From Cytophagaceae bacterium (lineage in GTDB: Bacteria > Bacteroidota > Bacteroidia > Cytophagales > Spirosomataceae): a stretch of DNA of 41,489 nucleotides. The position numbers and the translations under genes were made by a program. The stretch's first letter is position 1; every line of letters starts with the position of its first letter. The notes under the pieces are model-generated. The model did no database searches and was not told the DNA's origin. It saw only the letters and a list, made by a program, of their open reading frames with translations. The DNA lies in NCBI GenBank assembly GCA_024642485.1, contig JAHEAY010000005.1, forward strand, positions 1-41,489, written 5' to 3'. This document shows, in pieces, positions 15,795 through 24,153 of this stretch.

Positions 15795-16991
15795 ATGACA
15801 AACGCTAAACAATCCAATGGCCCATTAATCATGATCGGAATACTCTTTTTTGTATTCGGATTTGTTACTTGGGTCAATTCAGTTCTGATTGCTTTTTTTA
15901 AGGAGGCATTCCAACTAAATAATTTTCAATCTTTACTCGTTACGTCTGCCTTTTTCATTTCCTATTTCGTAATGGCAATCCCATCTTCTTGGGTTTTGGC
16001 CAAAACAGGTTTCAAAAATGGCATGTCATTCGGTCTTTTGGCCATGGCGATGGGTACTTTGTTATTTATTCCAGCAGCTAAGGCAGAGAATTATCCACTA
16101 TTTTTATTAGGACTTTTTGTCATTGGAACAGGTTTAGCCTTACTTCAAACAGCATCCAATCCTTATGTGACCATATTAGGTCCTTCTGAATCTGCGGCAC
16201 AAAGGATTTCGGTCATGGGAATTTGCAATAAAGTGGCAGGTATTTTGAGCCAAGTAATTTTTGGTGGATTATTGTTATCATCTGCAGCTGGTGCAGCCAA
16301 ATTGGAAACAGTTATTTTGCCTTACGGAATCATGACGGTTATTCTAATTGCATTAGCTGTATGGGTACGCTTATCTAGTTTGCCTGAAATGGAAGCTGAA
16401 GAATCAGAAGCTGAAAATAGTGCATCTAAATCAAGTGTATGGGCTTATCCTAATTTAGTTTTGGGATTGGTTGCTTTCTTCCTCTATGTAGGTGTTGAAG
16501 TTATGGCGGGTGATACAATCATTAATTATGGTGTTTCTAAAGGTTTTAGCATGGATATCGCTAAGTCCTTTACTAGTTATACACTCTATGGAATGTTGGC
16601 TGGATATGTCGTTGGTATTTTATTTATCCCAAAATACTTAAGCCAACAAAAAGCCTTAAACTATTCAGCCTTATTGGGTATTTTATTTTCGATCGGTGCC
16701 GTTGTATTAGATGGTTATTTGTCAGTTTTATGTATCGCCATGTTGGGTCTGGCCAATGCGCTAATGTGGCCTGCTTTATGGCCTTTAGCGCTTCAAGGAT
16801 TAGGTAAGTTTACCAAAATTGGCTCCGCTTTGATTATCATGATGATTTCAGGTGGAGCGTTGATTCCTTTGGTTTATGGTTCGATTGCTGACCGTTTAGG
16901 CGATACGCAACTCGCTTATTCAATTATGATTCCATGCTATTTATTTATTCTTTATTATGCAACAATTGGGCATAAAAAGAGTTCATGGTAG
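15795..16991 (+). CDS. MFS sugar transporter (FucP/NagP-like)
   Basis: A 398-residue major facilitator protein with about 12 hydrophobic segments, from GPLIMIGILFFVFGFVTWV to LFILYYATIGHK. The ETASNPYVT-type motif appears as LQTASNPYVTILGP, characteristic of the fucose/glucose/GlcNAc permease group (FHS family). It starts four bases after the GH109 gene, so both are on one transcript and probably transport the sugar it releases (GalNAc or GlcNAc) with protons across the inner membrane. The exact sugar is not shown by the sequence. A strong terminator follows at 17011-17044. Confidence 0.87.
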   Translation: MTNAKQSNGPLIMIGILFFVFGFVTWVNSVLIAFFKEAFQLNNFQSLLVTSAFFISYFVMAIPSSWVLAKTGFKNGMSFGLLAMAMGTLLFIPAAKAENYPLFLLGLFVIGTGLALLQTASNPYVTILGPSESAAQRISVMGICNKVAGILSQVIFGGLLLSSAAGAAKLETVILPYGIMTVILIALAVWVRLSSLPEMEAEESEAENSASKSSVWAYPNLVLGLVAFFLYVGVEVMAGDTIINYGVSKGFSMDIAKSFTSYTLYGMLAGYVVGILFIPKYLSQQKALNYSALLGILFSIGAVVLDGYLSVLCIAMLGLANALMWPALWPLALQGLGKFTKIGSALIIMMISGGALIPLVYGSIADRLGDTQLAYSIMIPCYLFILYYATIGHKKSSW

Positions 16992-17010
16992 AGAAAGATA
17001 AGTTTGAAGC

Positions 17011-17044
17011 AGCCCCATCTTTCCATTGGTAGATGGGGCTTTTC
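17011..17044 (+). terminator. Rho-independent terminator after the MFS transporter
   Basis: AGCCCCATCT-TTCCATTGGT-AGATGGGGCT is a perfect 10-bp stem with a 10-base loop, followed by TTTC. The -33 box of the predicted ispG promoter lies in its loop. Confidence 0.9.
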
Positions 17045-17056
17045 TTTGTAATTTTG
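17026..17056 (+). promoter_or_regulatory. Predicted promoter of ispG, embedded in the upstream terminator
   Basis: TTG (17026-17028), 20 bases, then TAATTTTG (17049-17056) fits the Bacteroidota TTG-N19/20-TAnnTTTG pattern. The expected start of transcription is within a few bases of the ispG ATG at 17061, so the mRNA may be leaderless or nearly so, or translation starts a little further in. Confidence 0.5.
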
Positions 17057-17060
17057 TTTT

Positions 17061-19046
17061 ATGGCGCGACTCCTCGATTCTCCAAATGCTCATTTGATTG
17101 CCGATGGCAATCAGTATGCTCCCTCCCTTTGGTCTTATCAACGGCGGGAAACAATTCCGGTACAAATTGGTGATTTGTACATGGGATCTGATTTCCCGAT
17201 TCGGATTCAATCGATGACGACAGTTGATACGATGGATACGCAAGGTTCTATCGAACAAGCCATTCGGATGATTGATGCCGGTTGCGAGTTGGTTCGTATC
17301 ACTGCACCATCCGTTAAAGAAGCACAAAATTTAGAGAACATTCGGAAAGGCCTTCGAGATAGAGGTTATACGACGCCTTTAGTTGCAGATATCCATTTTA
17401 CGCCTAATGCGGCAGAATTAGCTGCACGAATTGTTGAAAAAGTTCGAATTAATCCGGGTAACTACGCGGACAAAAAACGCTTTGAAACCATTGATTATAC
17501 AGATGTCTCTTATCAATCGGAATTAGACCGTATTCGTGATAAATTTTTGCCTTTGGTGAAAATTTGCAAAGAATATGGAACTGCAATGCGTATCGGAACT
17601 AATCATGGATCATTATCGGATCGTATTTTAAGCCGCTATGGCGATACTCCGCTTGGGATGGTCGAATCTGCTTTGGAGTTTTTGCGTATTTGTGAAGATG
17701 AAAAGTATTCGAATATCGTACTTTCTATGAAATCTTCGAATACGCAAGTGATGGTAGAGGCGTATCGTTTGCTGAGTAAGAAATTAGCAGACGGAGGTTT
17801 TAAAGCTTACCCGATGCATTTAGGTGTGACGGAAGCGGGCGAAGGCGAAGATGGCCGTATTAAATCGGCGGTCGGTATTGGAACCTTACTGGAAGATGGT
17901 TTAGGCGATACGATTCGAGTTTCATTAACTGAAGATCCTGAATTTGAAATTCCTGTCGCACAAGAATTAGTTCGTCGGTATGAATTCCGTAGTGCTCAAA
18001 GTTCGCCAATTCCGCCTATAGCGATTGAAAAACCCTTTGTTTCGCCGATAAACCCGTTTGCGCATGATCGTAGACAAACCAACGAGTTATTGAATTTTGG
18101 TGGACATCAAGTTCCTCGTGTTATTGCTGATTTTTCTCAAATGACACGCATTCACATGGAAGATTTGAAGGCCATAGGCCACTTTTATCTACCTGAGCCT
18201 GATAAATGGGCAATGAACGATTTAGGAGCTGATTATATTTATACGGGTAAGCATTCGGTGGATTTTATGTTGCCAAATGGATTAAAGCAAATCGTTAATT
18301 CAGAATCTTGGAATGGGAATCCTCAAGTTTTTCCCTTATTTACAATGGAGGATTGGAATTCAGCGAATGAAAAACACGCTGAATTGAATTTCGTCTCGAT
18401 CGAAGCAGAGGAACTAACTAATGTCCAATTTGAAGGTTTGACTAATGTTGTGTTGGTCTTACATAGTAGTAACGCGCACCAAATGGCAGCTATGCGCCGA
18501 GGATTTTTTGAACTCGTGCAAAGAAACTTACCTATTCCTGTTGTCCTTAAAATGTCTTATCCCAATGTGGATGAGAATCAATTGCAATTATTTGCGCCTA
18601 CTGATGCTGGTGGATTATTAATTGATGGTTTTGGTGATGGCATCATGTTGTCGATGCCTTACATGACTGACAAAAATGCATTATTAAATGCAACAGCCTT
18701 TGGAATCTTACAGGCTAGTCGGGTTCGAATTTCTAAAACAGAATATATCTCCTGCCCTTCTTGCGGTCGTACTTTATTTGATTTACAAGAAACGACGGCG
18801 AAGATACGCCAAGTGACAGATCACCTAAAAGGAATTAAAATTGGCATCATGGGTTGTATTGTCAATGGCCCTGGTGAAATGGCCGATGCGGATTATGGCT
18901 ATGTAGGAATAGGAAAAGATAAGATCGCCTTGTACAAAGGGCAAGAAGTTGTTAAAAAGTCTGTCCCAGCTGATTCTGCTGTGGATGAATTAATTACCTT
19001 GATTAAAGAAAATGGAGATTGGCGTGAACCGTCTATAAAGGAATAA
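17061..19046 (+). CDS. ispG: 4-hydroxy-3-methylbut-2-enyl diphosphate synthase IspG (GcpE), long form
   Basis: Seventh enzyme of the MEP isoprenoid pathway, converting MEcPP to HMBPP with a [4Fe-4S] cluster. At 661 residues it is the long form seen in Bacteroidota, Chlamydiae and plants, with an extra domain between the TIM barrel (about residues 25-300) and the C-terminal cluster domain. Cluster cysteines lie in SCPSCGRTLFDLQ (about 565 and 568) and GCIVNGPGEMA (about 599), with the catalytic Glu after it. Barrel motifs include FPIRIQSMTTVDTMDT and MHLGVTEAGEGEDGRIKSA. The first 30 residues before RRETIPVQIG are not conserved, so the start is less sure. Confidence 0.96.
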   Translation: MARLLDSPNAHLIADGNQYAPSLWSYQRRETIPVQIGDLYMGSDFPIRIQSMTTVDTMDTQGSIEQAIRMIDAGCELVRITAPSVKEAQNLENIRKGLRDRGYTTPLVADIHFTPNAAELAARIVEKVRINPGNYADKKRFETIDYTDVSYQSELDRIRDKFLPLVKICKEYGTAMRIGTNHGSLSDRILSRYGDTPLGMVESALEFLRICEDEKYSNIVLSMKSSNTQVMVEAYRLLSKKLADGGFKAYPMHLGVTEAGEGEDGRIKSAVGIGTLLEDGLGDTIRVSLTEDPEFEIPVAQELVRRYEFRSAQSSPIPPIAIEKPFVSPINPFAHDRRQTNELLNFGGHQVPRVIADFSQMTRIHMEDLKAIGHFYLPEPDKWAMNDLGADYIYTGKHSVDFMLPNGLKQIVNSESWNGNPQVFPLFTMEDWNSANEKHAELNFVSIEAEELTNVQFEGLTNVVLVLHSSNAHQMAAMRRGFFELVQRNLPIPVVLKMSYPNVDENQLQLFAPTDAGGLLIDGFGDGIMLSMPYMTDKNALLNATAFGILQASRVRISKTEYISCPSCGRTLFDLQETTAKIRQVTDHLKGIKIGIMGCIVNGPGEMADADYGYVGIGKDKIALYKGQEVVKKSVPADSAVDELITLIKENGDWREPSIKE

Positions 19047-19048
19047 TT

Positions 19049-19237
19049 ATGAGCAGATTAACAGAACTTTTTAAAATTGGCGAAGTTTTCACATACTTTG
19101 TTCGTGTATTTCAAAAGCCAAAACCAGGTGCTCCTACCAACTTTAATATTCGTACGATGCACACAATTAACAAAATCTCCATTGTGATGTTTTTGTTTTG
19201 TGTTTTGGTTATGCTGTATCGAGCATTCCTTCGCTAA
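19049..19237 (+). CDS. Small membrane protein following ispG
   Basis: A 62-residue protein starting two bases after the ispG stop. Residues 1-40 are basic and aromatic (LFKIGEVFTYFVRVFQKPKPG), and about residues 43-58 form one membrane segment (ISIVMFLFCVLVMLYRAF). It resembles a small Bacteroidota family that I recall as DUF6728, though I cannot check this. Tight spacing suggests co-translation with IspG. No function is known. Its stop codon abuts that of the convergent thioredoxin-like gene with no gap. Confidence 0.6.
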   Translation: MSRLTELFKIGEVFTYFVRVFQKPKPGAPTNFNIRTMHTINKISIVMFLFCVLVMLYRAFLR

Positions 19238-20284
19238 TTATTTCAAGCCAAATTTACACCAATTCGTCTGTGCGAATTTTAGTGCCGCTTTGTCCTTGGT
19301 CTTTGATTTAACAAAATCACATAGATATTGATATTCCTTTGGCCCAGGAGCACTAGGTAATTCATTGATTAGGTTCTCAATAACCTTAATCGCAGCCATC
19401 GCCTTCTTTTGTTTAAATAAGAGCGTGCTTTCTGCCATCCAAGTTCTTCTAATGATGGATCCTTTATCGATCTCGCATTTAGCCATTTGGTCTTTCATGC
19501 GTTTGAGATCGGCACTTGATATTTTATTGATCTGTGAGCTTGTCATCACGATTTGAAAGACATTTTCATAAATCATTTTAACTAAGCCAGGATCAGCAAT
19601 ACGATTATATTGGGCTAAATGCCCGACGAAATAATCAAATAAGGCATTGTTATTGTTCATCATCACCATTTGAATGATGTTCAAAGCGCTCTGACTGACA
19701 TATTGATTCGTAGGCATTACTTTCACTAATTCATTAACAACCTTGATGTTAGTTGCCGTGTCAGCTGTTAGGCGAGCATATTGTGCATAGTTTAAAAGGA
19801 AAGCGAAACCTCTGTCGCCCGTCTTGAATTTTGTGGCAAAATTGTTTGCTTGTTCTGCCGGGTTTGCAGCCTTCTGAGCAATACTATTCACATTTAATAT
19901 CGAATTTTCGCGTTCTCCAAAAGCTTTAGCCTGAACGAGTTTCATCGTTTTTGGTTCAAAAAACAAGAAAGTTGGTGTTGCATTGATAATCACCTTCAAT
20001 TGTTGGAGGATACGTTGGCTTTCAGGTTTACGAATATCTAATTGAAAATTGACAAAATTCGTGTTGTATAATGTCCCTACTTGCGGTTGGGCAAACGTAC
20101 CTTTGAACGAATTGCAAATGTGGCAATCGGGTGCGTAAACTTCCACAAACAACAATTTATTTTGTTGCTTTGCTGTAGCGATTGCTGAATTTAAATTGCT
20201 GGTTTTAAGGAAGTTAATTCCTTTTTGTGCGAATCCGCTTGAAGCAATGAAGGATAATAAAACAATGAATTTGAATGAACGCAT
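19238..20284 (-). CDS. Exported thioredoxin-fold protein (CHIC active site)
   Basis: A 348-residue protein with a signal peptide (MRSFKFIVLLSFIASSGFA), so periplasmic or lipidless exported. Residues about 25-150 form a thioredoxin-like domain: LLFVEVYAPDCHICNSFKGTFAQP carries a Cys-x-x-Cys pair (CHIC) and ATPTFLFFEP holds the cis-Pro. The remaining 200 residues are helical and unassigned; later single cysteines (KCEID, YLCDF, NWCKF) are present. It may be a thiol oxidoreductase or a disulfide reductase. It sits nine bases after gldC in the same operon, so a link to gliding or envelope assembly is possible but only inferred. Confidence 0.72.
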   Translation of the reverse strand: MRSFKFIVLLSFIASSGFAQKGINFLKTSNLNSAIATAKQQNKLLFVEVYAPDCHICNSFKGTFAQPQVGTLYNTNFVNFQLDIRKPESQRILQQLKVIINATPTFLFFEPKTMKLVQAKAFGERENSILNVNSIAQKAANPAEQANNFATKFKTGDRGFAFLLNYAQYARLTADTATNIKVVNELVKVMPTNQYVSQSALNIIQMVMMNNNNALFDYFVGHLAQYNRIADPGLVKMIYENVFQIVMTSSQINKISSADLKRMKDQMAKCEIDKGSIIRRTWMAESTLLFKQKKAMAAIKVIENLINELPSAPGPKEYQYLCDFVKSKTKDKAALKFAQTNWCKFGLK

Positions 20285-20293
20285 GCGCTTGGA

Positions 20294-20644
20294 TTATTGG
20301 CCTTTTGAGGCCGCTGTAATTTCTTTCTTTAAGTTTTGAGATAGTTTTTTACACACTTGTTCCACTTCGAGTGCAAACTCTGAATCTCCAGTAGCTTGCA
20401 ATGCGGCATCGCCTACTGTTCCCATGATTTCAATGAAGAATCGCTTCATATCCAACACTTCCATGTCTTTTGTCCACAATGGCAAGGTTAAAGTTCCCTT
20501 GTGGTAGGGATCCCATGTTGCCACCAATATCGCTTTGGTTTCTTCGATTCCTTCGTTGGGGTTATCCGTCGCTGACCAAGAGATTTGTTCAGGAATGCTG
20601 TTATCGTCTAATTGTATTTTGAAATTGATTTCAGAATGTTTCAT
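20294..20644 (-). CDS. gldC: Gliding motility protein GldC
   Basis: A 116-residue cytoplasmic protein starting MKHSEINFKIQLDDNSIPEQISW, with the conserved LPLWTKDMEVLDMKRFFIEIMGTVGDA core of GldC. In Flavobacterium, GldB and GldC are linked to gliding and gldC loss weakens spreading; the molecular role is unclear. GldC homologues also occur in non-gliding relatives. The thioredoxin-fold gene follows on the same strand after nine bases. A minus-strand -7 element lies 63 bases upstream. Confidence 0.85.
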   Translation of the reverse strand: MKHSEINFKIQLDDNSIPEQISWSATDNPNEGIEETKAILVATWDPYHKGTLTLPLWTKDMEVLDMKRFFIEIMGTVGDAALQATGDSEFALEVEQVCKKLSQNLKKEITAASKGQ

Positions 20645-20698
20645 TCGGGCTATTTGTTTTTCGATTCATCCGTGTGTTTCCAAACGAATTAAATCGTA

Positions 20699-20714
20699 TT
20701 TTCGTACAAAAGTA
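20699..20714 (-). promoter_or_regulatory. 16-nt motif TTTTCGTACAAAAGTA with minus-strand -7 (gldC)
   Basis: The last eight bases read on the minus strand are TACTTTTG, which matches TAnnTTTG for the gldC promoter. The same 16-mer recurs at 27844-27859. A good -33 box (TTG) is lacking; CTG is present at 20 bases. Confidence 0.4.
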
Positions 20715-20724
20715 AGAAAACTAA

Positions 20725-21978
20725 ATGGTTCGAGCAGAAATAATTACCATTGGCGATGAGATTCTCTACGGTCAAATCCTGGATACGAATACCCAATGGA
20801 TTAGTTTAGAACTCGATAAAATCGGTATCAAAACCGTGCGGAAGTCCTCCGTAGGTGATCAGCGCGATGAGATTGTTCAAATTCTACAAGAAGCACAAAA
20901 GCGCGCCGATATCGTATTTATTACAGGCGGACTTGGACCTACCAAAGATGATTTGACGAAAAAAATATTAGCTGATTTTTTCAATTGCCCCCTCGCCTAT
21001 CATCCTGAGGCCTTACAAGATGTGACGGATTTCTTTGCCAAAAGAGGGCGTGAATTAAGTGATATAAATCGTGATCAGGCGCTTTTACCCACGAAATGCA
21101 CCTTTATTCCAAATAAACAAGGAACTGCGCCAGCGATGTGGTTCAACGAACAAGATACAATATGGGTTTCTATGCCAGGAGTTCCTTTCGAAATGAAAGC
21201 CATCATGGAAACGGAGGTTTTGCCACGAATTACCACGCATTTTAAACTCCCTGTCATTGTTCATCAAATCAGAAAAGTAGTTGGGATCGGTGAATCCTAT
21301 TTGTCTGATTTAATTCAGGACTGGGAATTACAATTACCCTCCCATTTGAAATTAGCTTATTTGCCTTCTTTGGGCATTGTAAAACTCCGATTAACTGGTT
21401 TTGGGCAAGATAAAGTTCAATTACATGCCGATATTGAGGCCGAGTTTGAAAAGGTTATGCCATTGATCAAAGGCTATATTTTTGGAAGGGAAAAAGATGA
21501 ATTGGCAAGTGTGGTGGGTCAGTTGCTCGTAGACCAACAAGCAACATTGGCGGTTGCCGAGAGTTGTACCGGAGGGTATTTAGCGCATCAATTTACCCAG
21601 CATGCGGGAAGTTCCGCTTATTTTCAAGGGGGTATTATCAGTTATGCGAATGAGGTAAAGGTGAAACAATTAGGTGTTTCTCAAGATATTTTAGATACCG
21701 AAGGAGCCGTAAGTGATACTTGTGTGATGGCTATGGCTGCAGGCGCGCGGAAGCATTTAGGTACGACCTATGCGCTAGCCACTTCGGGGATTGCAGGACC
21801 TGATGGCGGAACGGACGAAAAGCCTGTTGGAACTATTTGGATAGCATTAGCACATCCGAACGGTGTTATTGCTCGCAAATTAACGCAAGGTGGCACACGT
21901 ATTCAAAACATACATTTGAGTTCTTTAACAGCAATTAATTTGTTGCGCAGATATTTATTAAACGATTTGGCAGAATAA
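20725..21978 (+). CDS. cinA: CinA-like protein (NMN deamidase / ADP-ribose pyrophosphatase)
   Basis: A 417-residue two-domain CinA protein. The N-terminal COG1058 domain has EIITIGDEILYGQILDTNTQWIS and ITGGLGPTKDD, similar to molybdopterin-binding folds. The C-terminal NMN deamidase domain has AESCTGGYLAHQFTQHAGSSAYFQGGIISYAN and TSGIAGPDGGTDEKPVGTIWIA, with the catalytic Ser and Lys. It converts NMN to nicotinic acid mononucleotide in pyridine salvage; the N-terminal domain is an ADP-ribose pyrophosphatase in some members. The downstream E2 gene starts one base after its stop. Confidence 0.94.
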   Translation: MVRAEIITIGDEILYGQILDTNTQWISLELDKIGIKTVRKSSVGDQRDEIVQILQEAQKRADIVFITGGLGPTKDDLTKKILADFFNCPLAYHPEALQDVTDFFAKRGRELSDINRDQALLPTKCTFIPNKQGTAPAMWFNEQDTIWVSMPGVPFEMKAIMETEVLPRITTHFKLPVIVHQIRKVVGIGESYLSDLIQDWELQLPSHLKLAYLPSLGIVKLRLTGFGQDKVQLHADIEAEFEKVMPLIKGYIFGREKDELASVVGQLLVDQQATLAVAESCTGGYLAHQFTQHAGSSAYFQGGIISYANEVKVKQLGVSQDILDTEGAVSDTCVMAMAAGARKHLGTTYALATSGIAGPDGGTDEKPVGTIWIALAHPNGVIARKLTQGGTRIQNIHLSSLTAINLLRRYLLNDLAE

Positions 21979-21979
21979 T

Positions 21980-23251
21980 ATGGCAATCACAGAAATCACG
22001 ATGCCCAAAATGGGAGAAAGTATCATGGAAGCGACCGTTTTAAACTGGTTAAAACAACCAGGTGATTACGTGGAAGCCGATGAATTTATTCTAGAGGTTG
22101 CGACCGATAAAATAGATACAGAAGTTCCATCTCCAGTGGCAGGATATTTGAAACAGATTCTCATTCCTGTAGGTCAAGTGGCTACTATTGGAAAAGCCAT
22201 CTGCATCATTGATGCCAACGATGATGTGCCTGTTGAGAAAAAGTCATTTGAAGCATCCGATGTTTTTCACCCCGAACCTGAGTTGGCGGCATTGACCGAC
22301 TTAAGTTTAGGTCAAAACATCGACACGAGCACTGATAAGTCTAATCCGTGGGTTTCTCCGTTGATTAAGCAGATATGCCAACAAGAGAAGGTGTCCCAAA
22401 GGGAATTGAGTGAAATTCGGGGTTCGGGCATGGACGGTCGGGTTACAAAAAAGGACGTGTTGAATTTTATTGCCGTTCGAAATTCCAAGCGGATGGTGGC
22501 CTCAGGTACCTTGAGTCAAGGTCCCGGTTTACGTTTACCTGGTGATGAAGTTATTGAAATGGATCGTATGCGTAAGATGATTTCTGAACGTATGTCGGAT
22601 TCAAAACGTATTTCTCCCCATGTTACATCGTTTTTAGAAGCTGATATTACCGCTTTGGTTCAATGGCGTGAGAAAAACAAGGCGAAGTTTTTGGAGAAAT
22701 ATAAAGAGCCCATAACCTATACGCCACTCTTATTTATGGCCACTGCGCAGGCGATTAAGGATTTCCCTGAGATTAATATTTCTGTCGAGGGAAATTACAT
22801 CGTGCAGCATAAGCAAATTAATATTGGAATGGCAGTTGCTTTACCTAATGGTAATTTAATTGTGCCCGTAATTCATAATGTTGACGAGTTGTCATTAGTC
22901 GAATTGACGAAAAAGGTTAACGATTTATCAAATCGTGCCCGGAAAAATAAATTAACACCTGCTGATTTAGAAGGAGGAACTTATACGATTTCAAATATAG
23001 GTGGATTTGGGAATTTGATGGGTACACCAATTATTGTTCAACCGCAAGTAGCGATTATGGCTTTTGGGGTGATTGAAAAGAAACCTGCCGTTATTACTGG
23101 ACCGAATGGTGAAGATCAAATTGCCATCCGTCAAAAGATGTTCATCTCACATTCGTACGATCACCGCGTTGTAGATGGATCTTTAGGCGGAGGATTTGTC
23201 AAACGCGTTTCTGATTATTTGGAGCGTTTTCAAATCGACTTAGATCTATAA
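21980..23251 (+). CDS. 2-oxo acid dehydrogenase E2 (dihydrolipoamide acyltransferase)
   Basis: Core acyltransferase of a pyruvate, branched-chain or 2-oxoglutarate dehydrogenase complex, 423 residues. One lipoyl domain (1-76) has the lipoylated lysine in EVATDKIDTEVPSP. A peripheral subunit-binding domain (about 124-160) includes SPLIKQICQQEKVSQRELSEIRGSGMDGRVTKKDVL. The catalytic domain ends with SHSYDHRVVDGSLGG, whose His and Asp form the active site. Single-lipoyl architecture and motifs fit branched-chain or Bacteroidota pyruvate-type E2; the substrate is open. It is one base after cinA, and no E1 or E3 gene is adjacent. Confidence 0.93.
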   Translation: MAITEITMPKMGESIMEATVLNWLKQPGDYVEADEFILEVATDKIDTEVPSPVAGYLKQILIPVGQVATIGKAICIIDANDDVPVEKKSFEASDVFHPEPELAALTDLSLGQNIDTSTDKSNPWVSPLIKQICQQEKVSQRELSEIRGSGMDGRVTKKDVLNFIAVRNSKRMVASGTLSQGPGLRLPGDEVIEMDRMRKMISERMSDSKRISPHVTSFLEADITALVQWREKNKAKFLEKYKEPITYTPLLFMATAQAIKDFPEINISVEGNYIVQHKQINIGMAVALPNGNLIVPVIHNVDELSLVELTKKVNDLSNRARKNKLTPADLEGGTYTISNIGGFGNLMGTPIIVQPQVAIMAFGVIEKKPAVITGPNGEDQIAIRQKMFISHSYDHRVVDGSLGGGFVKRVSDYLERFQIDLDL

Positions 23252-23253
23252 AT

Positions 23254-23287
23254 AAAAAAAGGCTATCATTTCGATAGCCTTTTTTTA
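23254..23287. terminator. Bidirectional terminator between E2 and desaturase
   Basis: A-run, AGGCTATC, loop ATTTC, GATAGCCT, T-run. The perfect stem with A and T runs serves both converging genes. Confidence 0.92.
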
Positions 23288-23293
23288 TTTATG

Positions 23294-24055
23294 CTAGAAT
23301 TTAGCATTCGGATCTTTTACGTTTGGACGAATAATATGTAGCCAAGTCAATAATTTGATTAATGGATATGTAGGGTCAAATTCAAACCATTTGGTTGCAA
23401 AATTTACTCGATTTGGTAATTTATGGTGATTGTTTTGGAACAACTCTCCCATCATGACCACATCAAAAACCAATGAATTTCTTGAGTGATCGTGGTTGTC
23501 ATAATTTTGATAACCATATTTATGTCCAGACCAATTGACAATTGCTCCATGTACAGGTCCCATTAAGAAATGAACAGGTAATAAAAAGAAAAATGCCCAA
23601 TGCATATCAAAATAGATGAATGCAACGATGTATAATGAGGCATAAGCGACACCCCAACCAATACGTGAAATCCAAGAATCACCGATGCGTTCAATCGTTT
23701 TAGATACAGGGTAATCATGTTCAAAGCGTTCTTCTACTTTTTGCTTACGATTTAATACAGCATTATAGATATCCTTCGTTTTCCACATCATCGTGAAAAC
23801 ATTACTTGAGAACATGGGTGAATGCGGATCTTTTGGAGTATCTGAAAAAGCATGGTGCATGCGGTGTAAAATCGCATAGGCACGCGGACTTAAGAAGGAA
23901 GAACCTTGAGATAAATATGTCAAGAAGTAGAAAAATTTCTCCCAAAACTTACTCATCAAAAACATTTTGTGAGCTGAATATCGATGTAAAAAGAATGTCT
24001 GACTAAATAAGGATACGTACCAATGAATAACAAATGCGGGAAGTACTAATTGCAT
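23294..24055 (-). CDS. Fatty acid desaturase (acyl-CoA desaturase-like)
   Basis: A 253-residue di-iron membrane desaturase. Three histidine boxes are present: FLHRYSAH near residue 24, HRMHHAF near residue 65, and NNHHKLPNR near residue 209, with HDHSRNS before the last. Hydrophobic stretches flank them (VIHWYVSLFSQTFF, ASLYIVAFIYFDM, WAFFFLLPVHFLMGPVHG). The layout matches acyl-lipid/acyl-CoA delta-9 desaturases that introduce a double bond in C16-C18 chains, which would adjust membrane fluidity. Position of the double bond is not shown. It is monocistronic; a -7 element lies 26 bases upstream. Confidence 0.88.
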   Translation of the reverse strand: MQLVLPAFVIHWYVSLFSQTFFLHRYSAHKMFLMSKFWEKFFYFLTYLSQGSSFLSPRAYAILHRMHHAFSDTPKDPHSPMFSSNVFTMMWKTKDIYNAVLNRKQKVEERFEHDYPVSKTIERIGDSWISRIGWGVAYASLYIVAFIYFDMHWAFFFLLPVHFLMGPVHGAIVNWSGHKYGYQNYDNHDHSRNSLVFDVVMMGELFQNNHHKLPNRVNFATKWFEFDPTYPLIKLLTWLHIIRPNVKDPNAKF

Positions 24056-24080
24056 AAATTTTAATTAAAGTTTCAGGCTG

Positions 24081-24088
24081 CAAATTTA
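24081..24088 (-). promoter_or_regulatory. Candidate -7 element of the desaturase gene
   Basis: On the minus strand TAAATTTG matches TAnnTTTG; the next TTG lies 23 bases away, longer than the usual 19-21. Confidence 0.35.
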
Positions 24089-24153
24089 CACATGAAAATC
24101 TCCACTTCGCACAATTCAATCGAATACTTTTCTGATTTTAGTCACTTTCGTAT

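Noticed and set aside
19260-19277. AATTCG-TCTGTG-CGAATT hairpin near the end of the thioredoxin-like gene
   Set aside because: Only 6 bp, inside the coding region, with no T-run; too weak to call a terminator.
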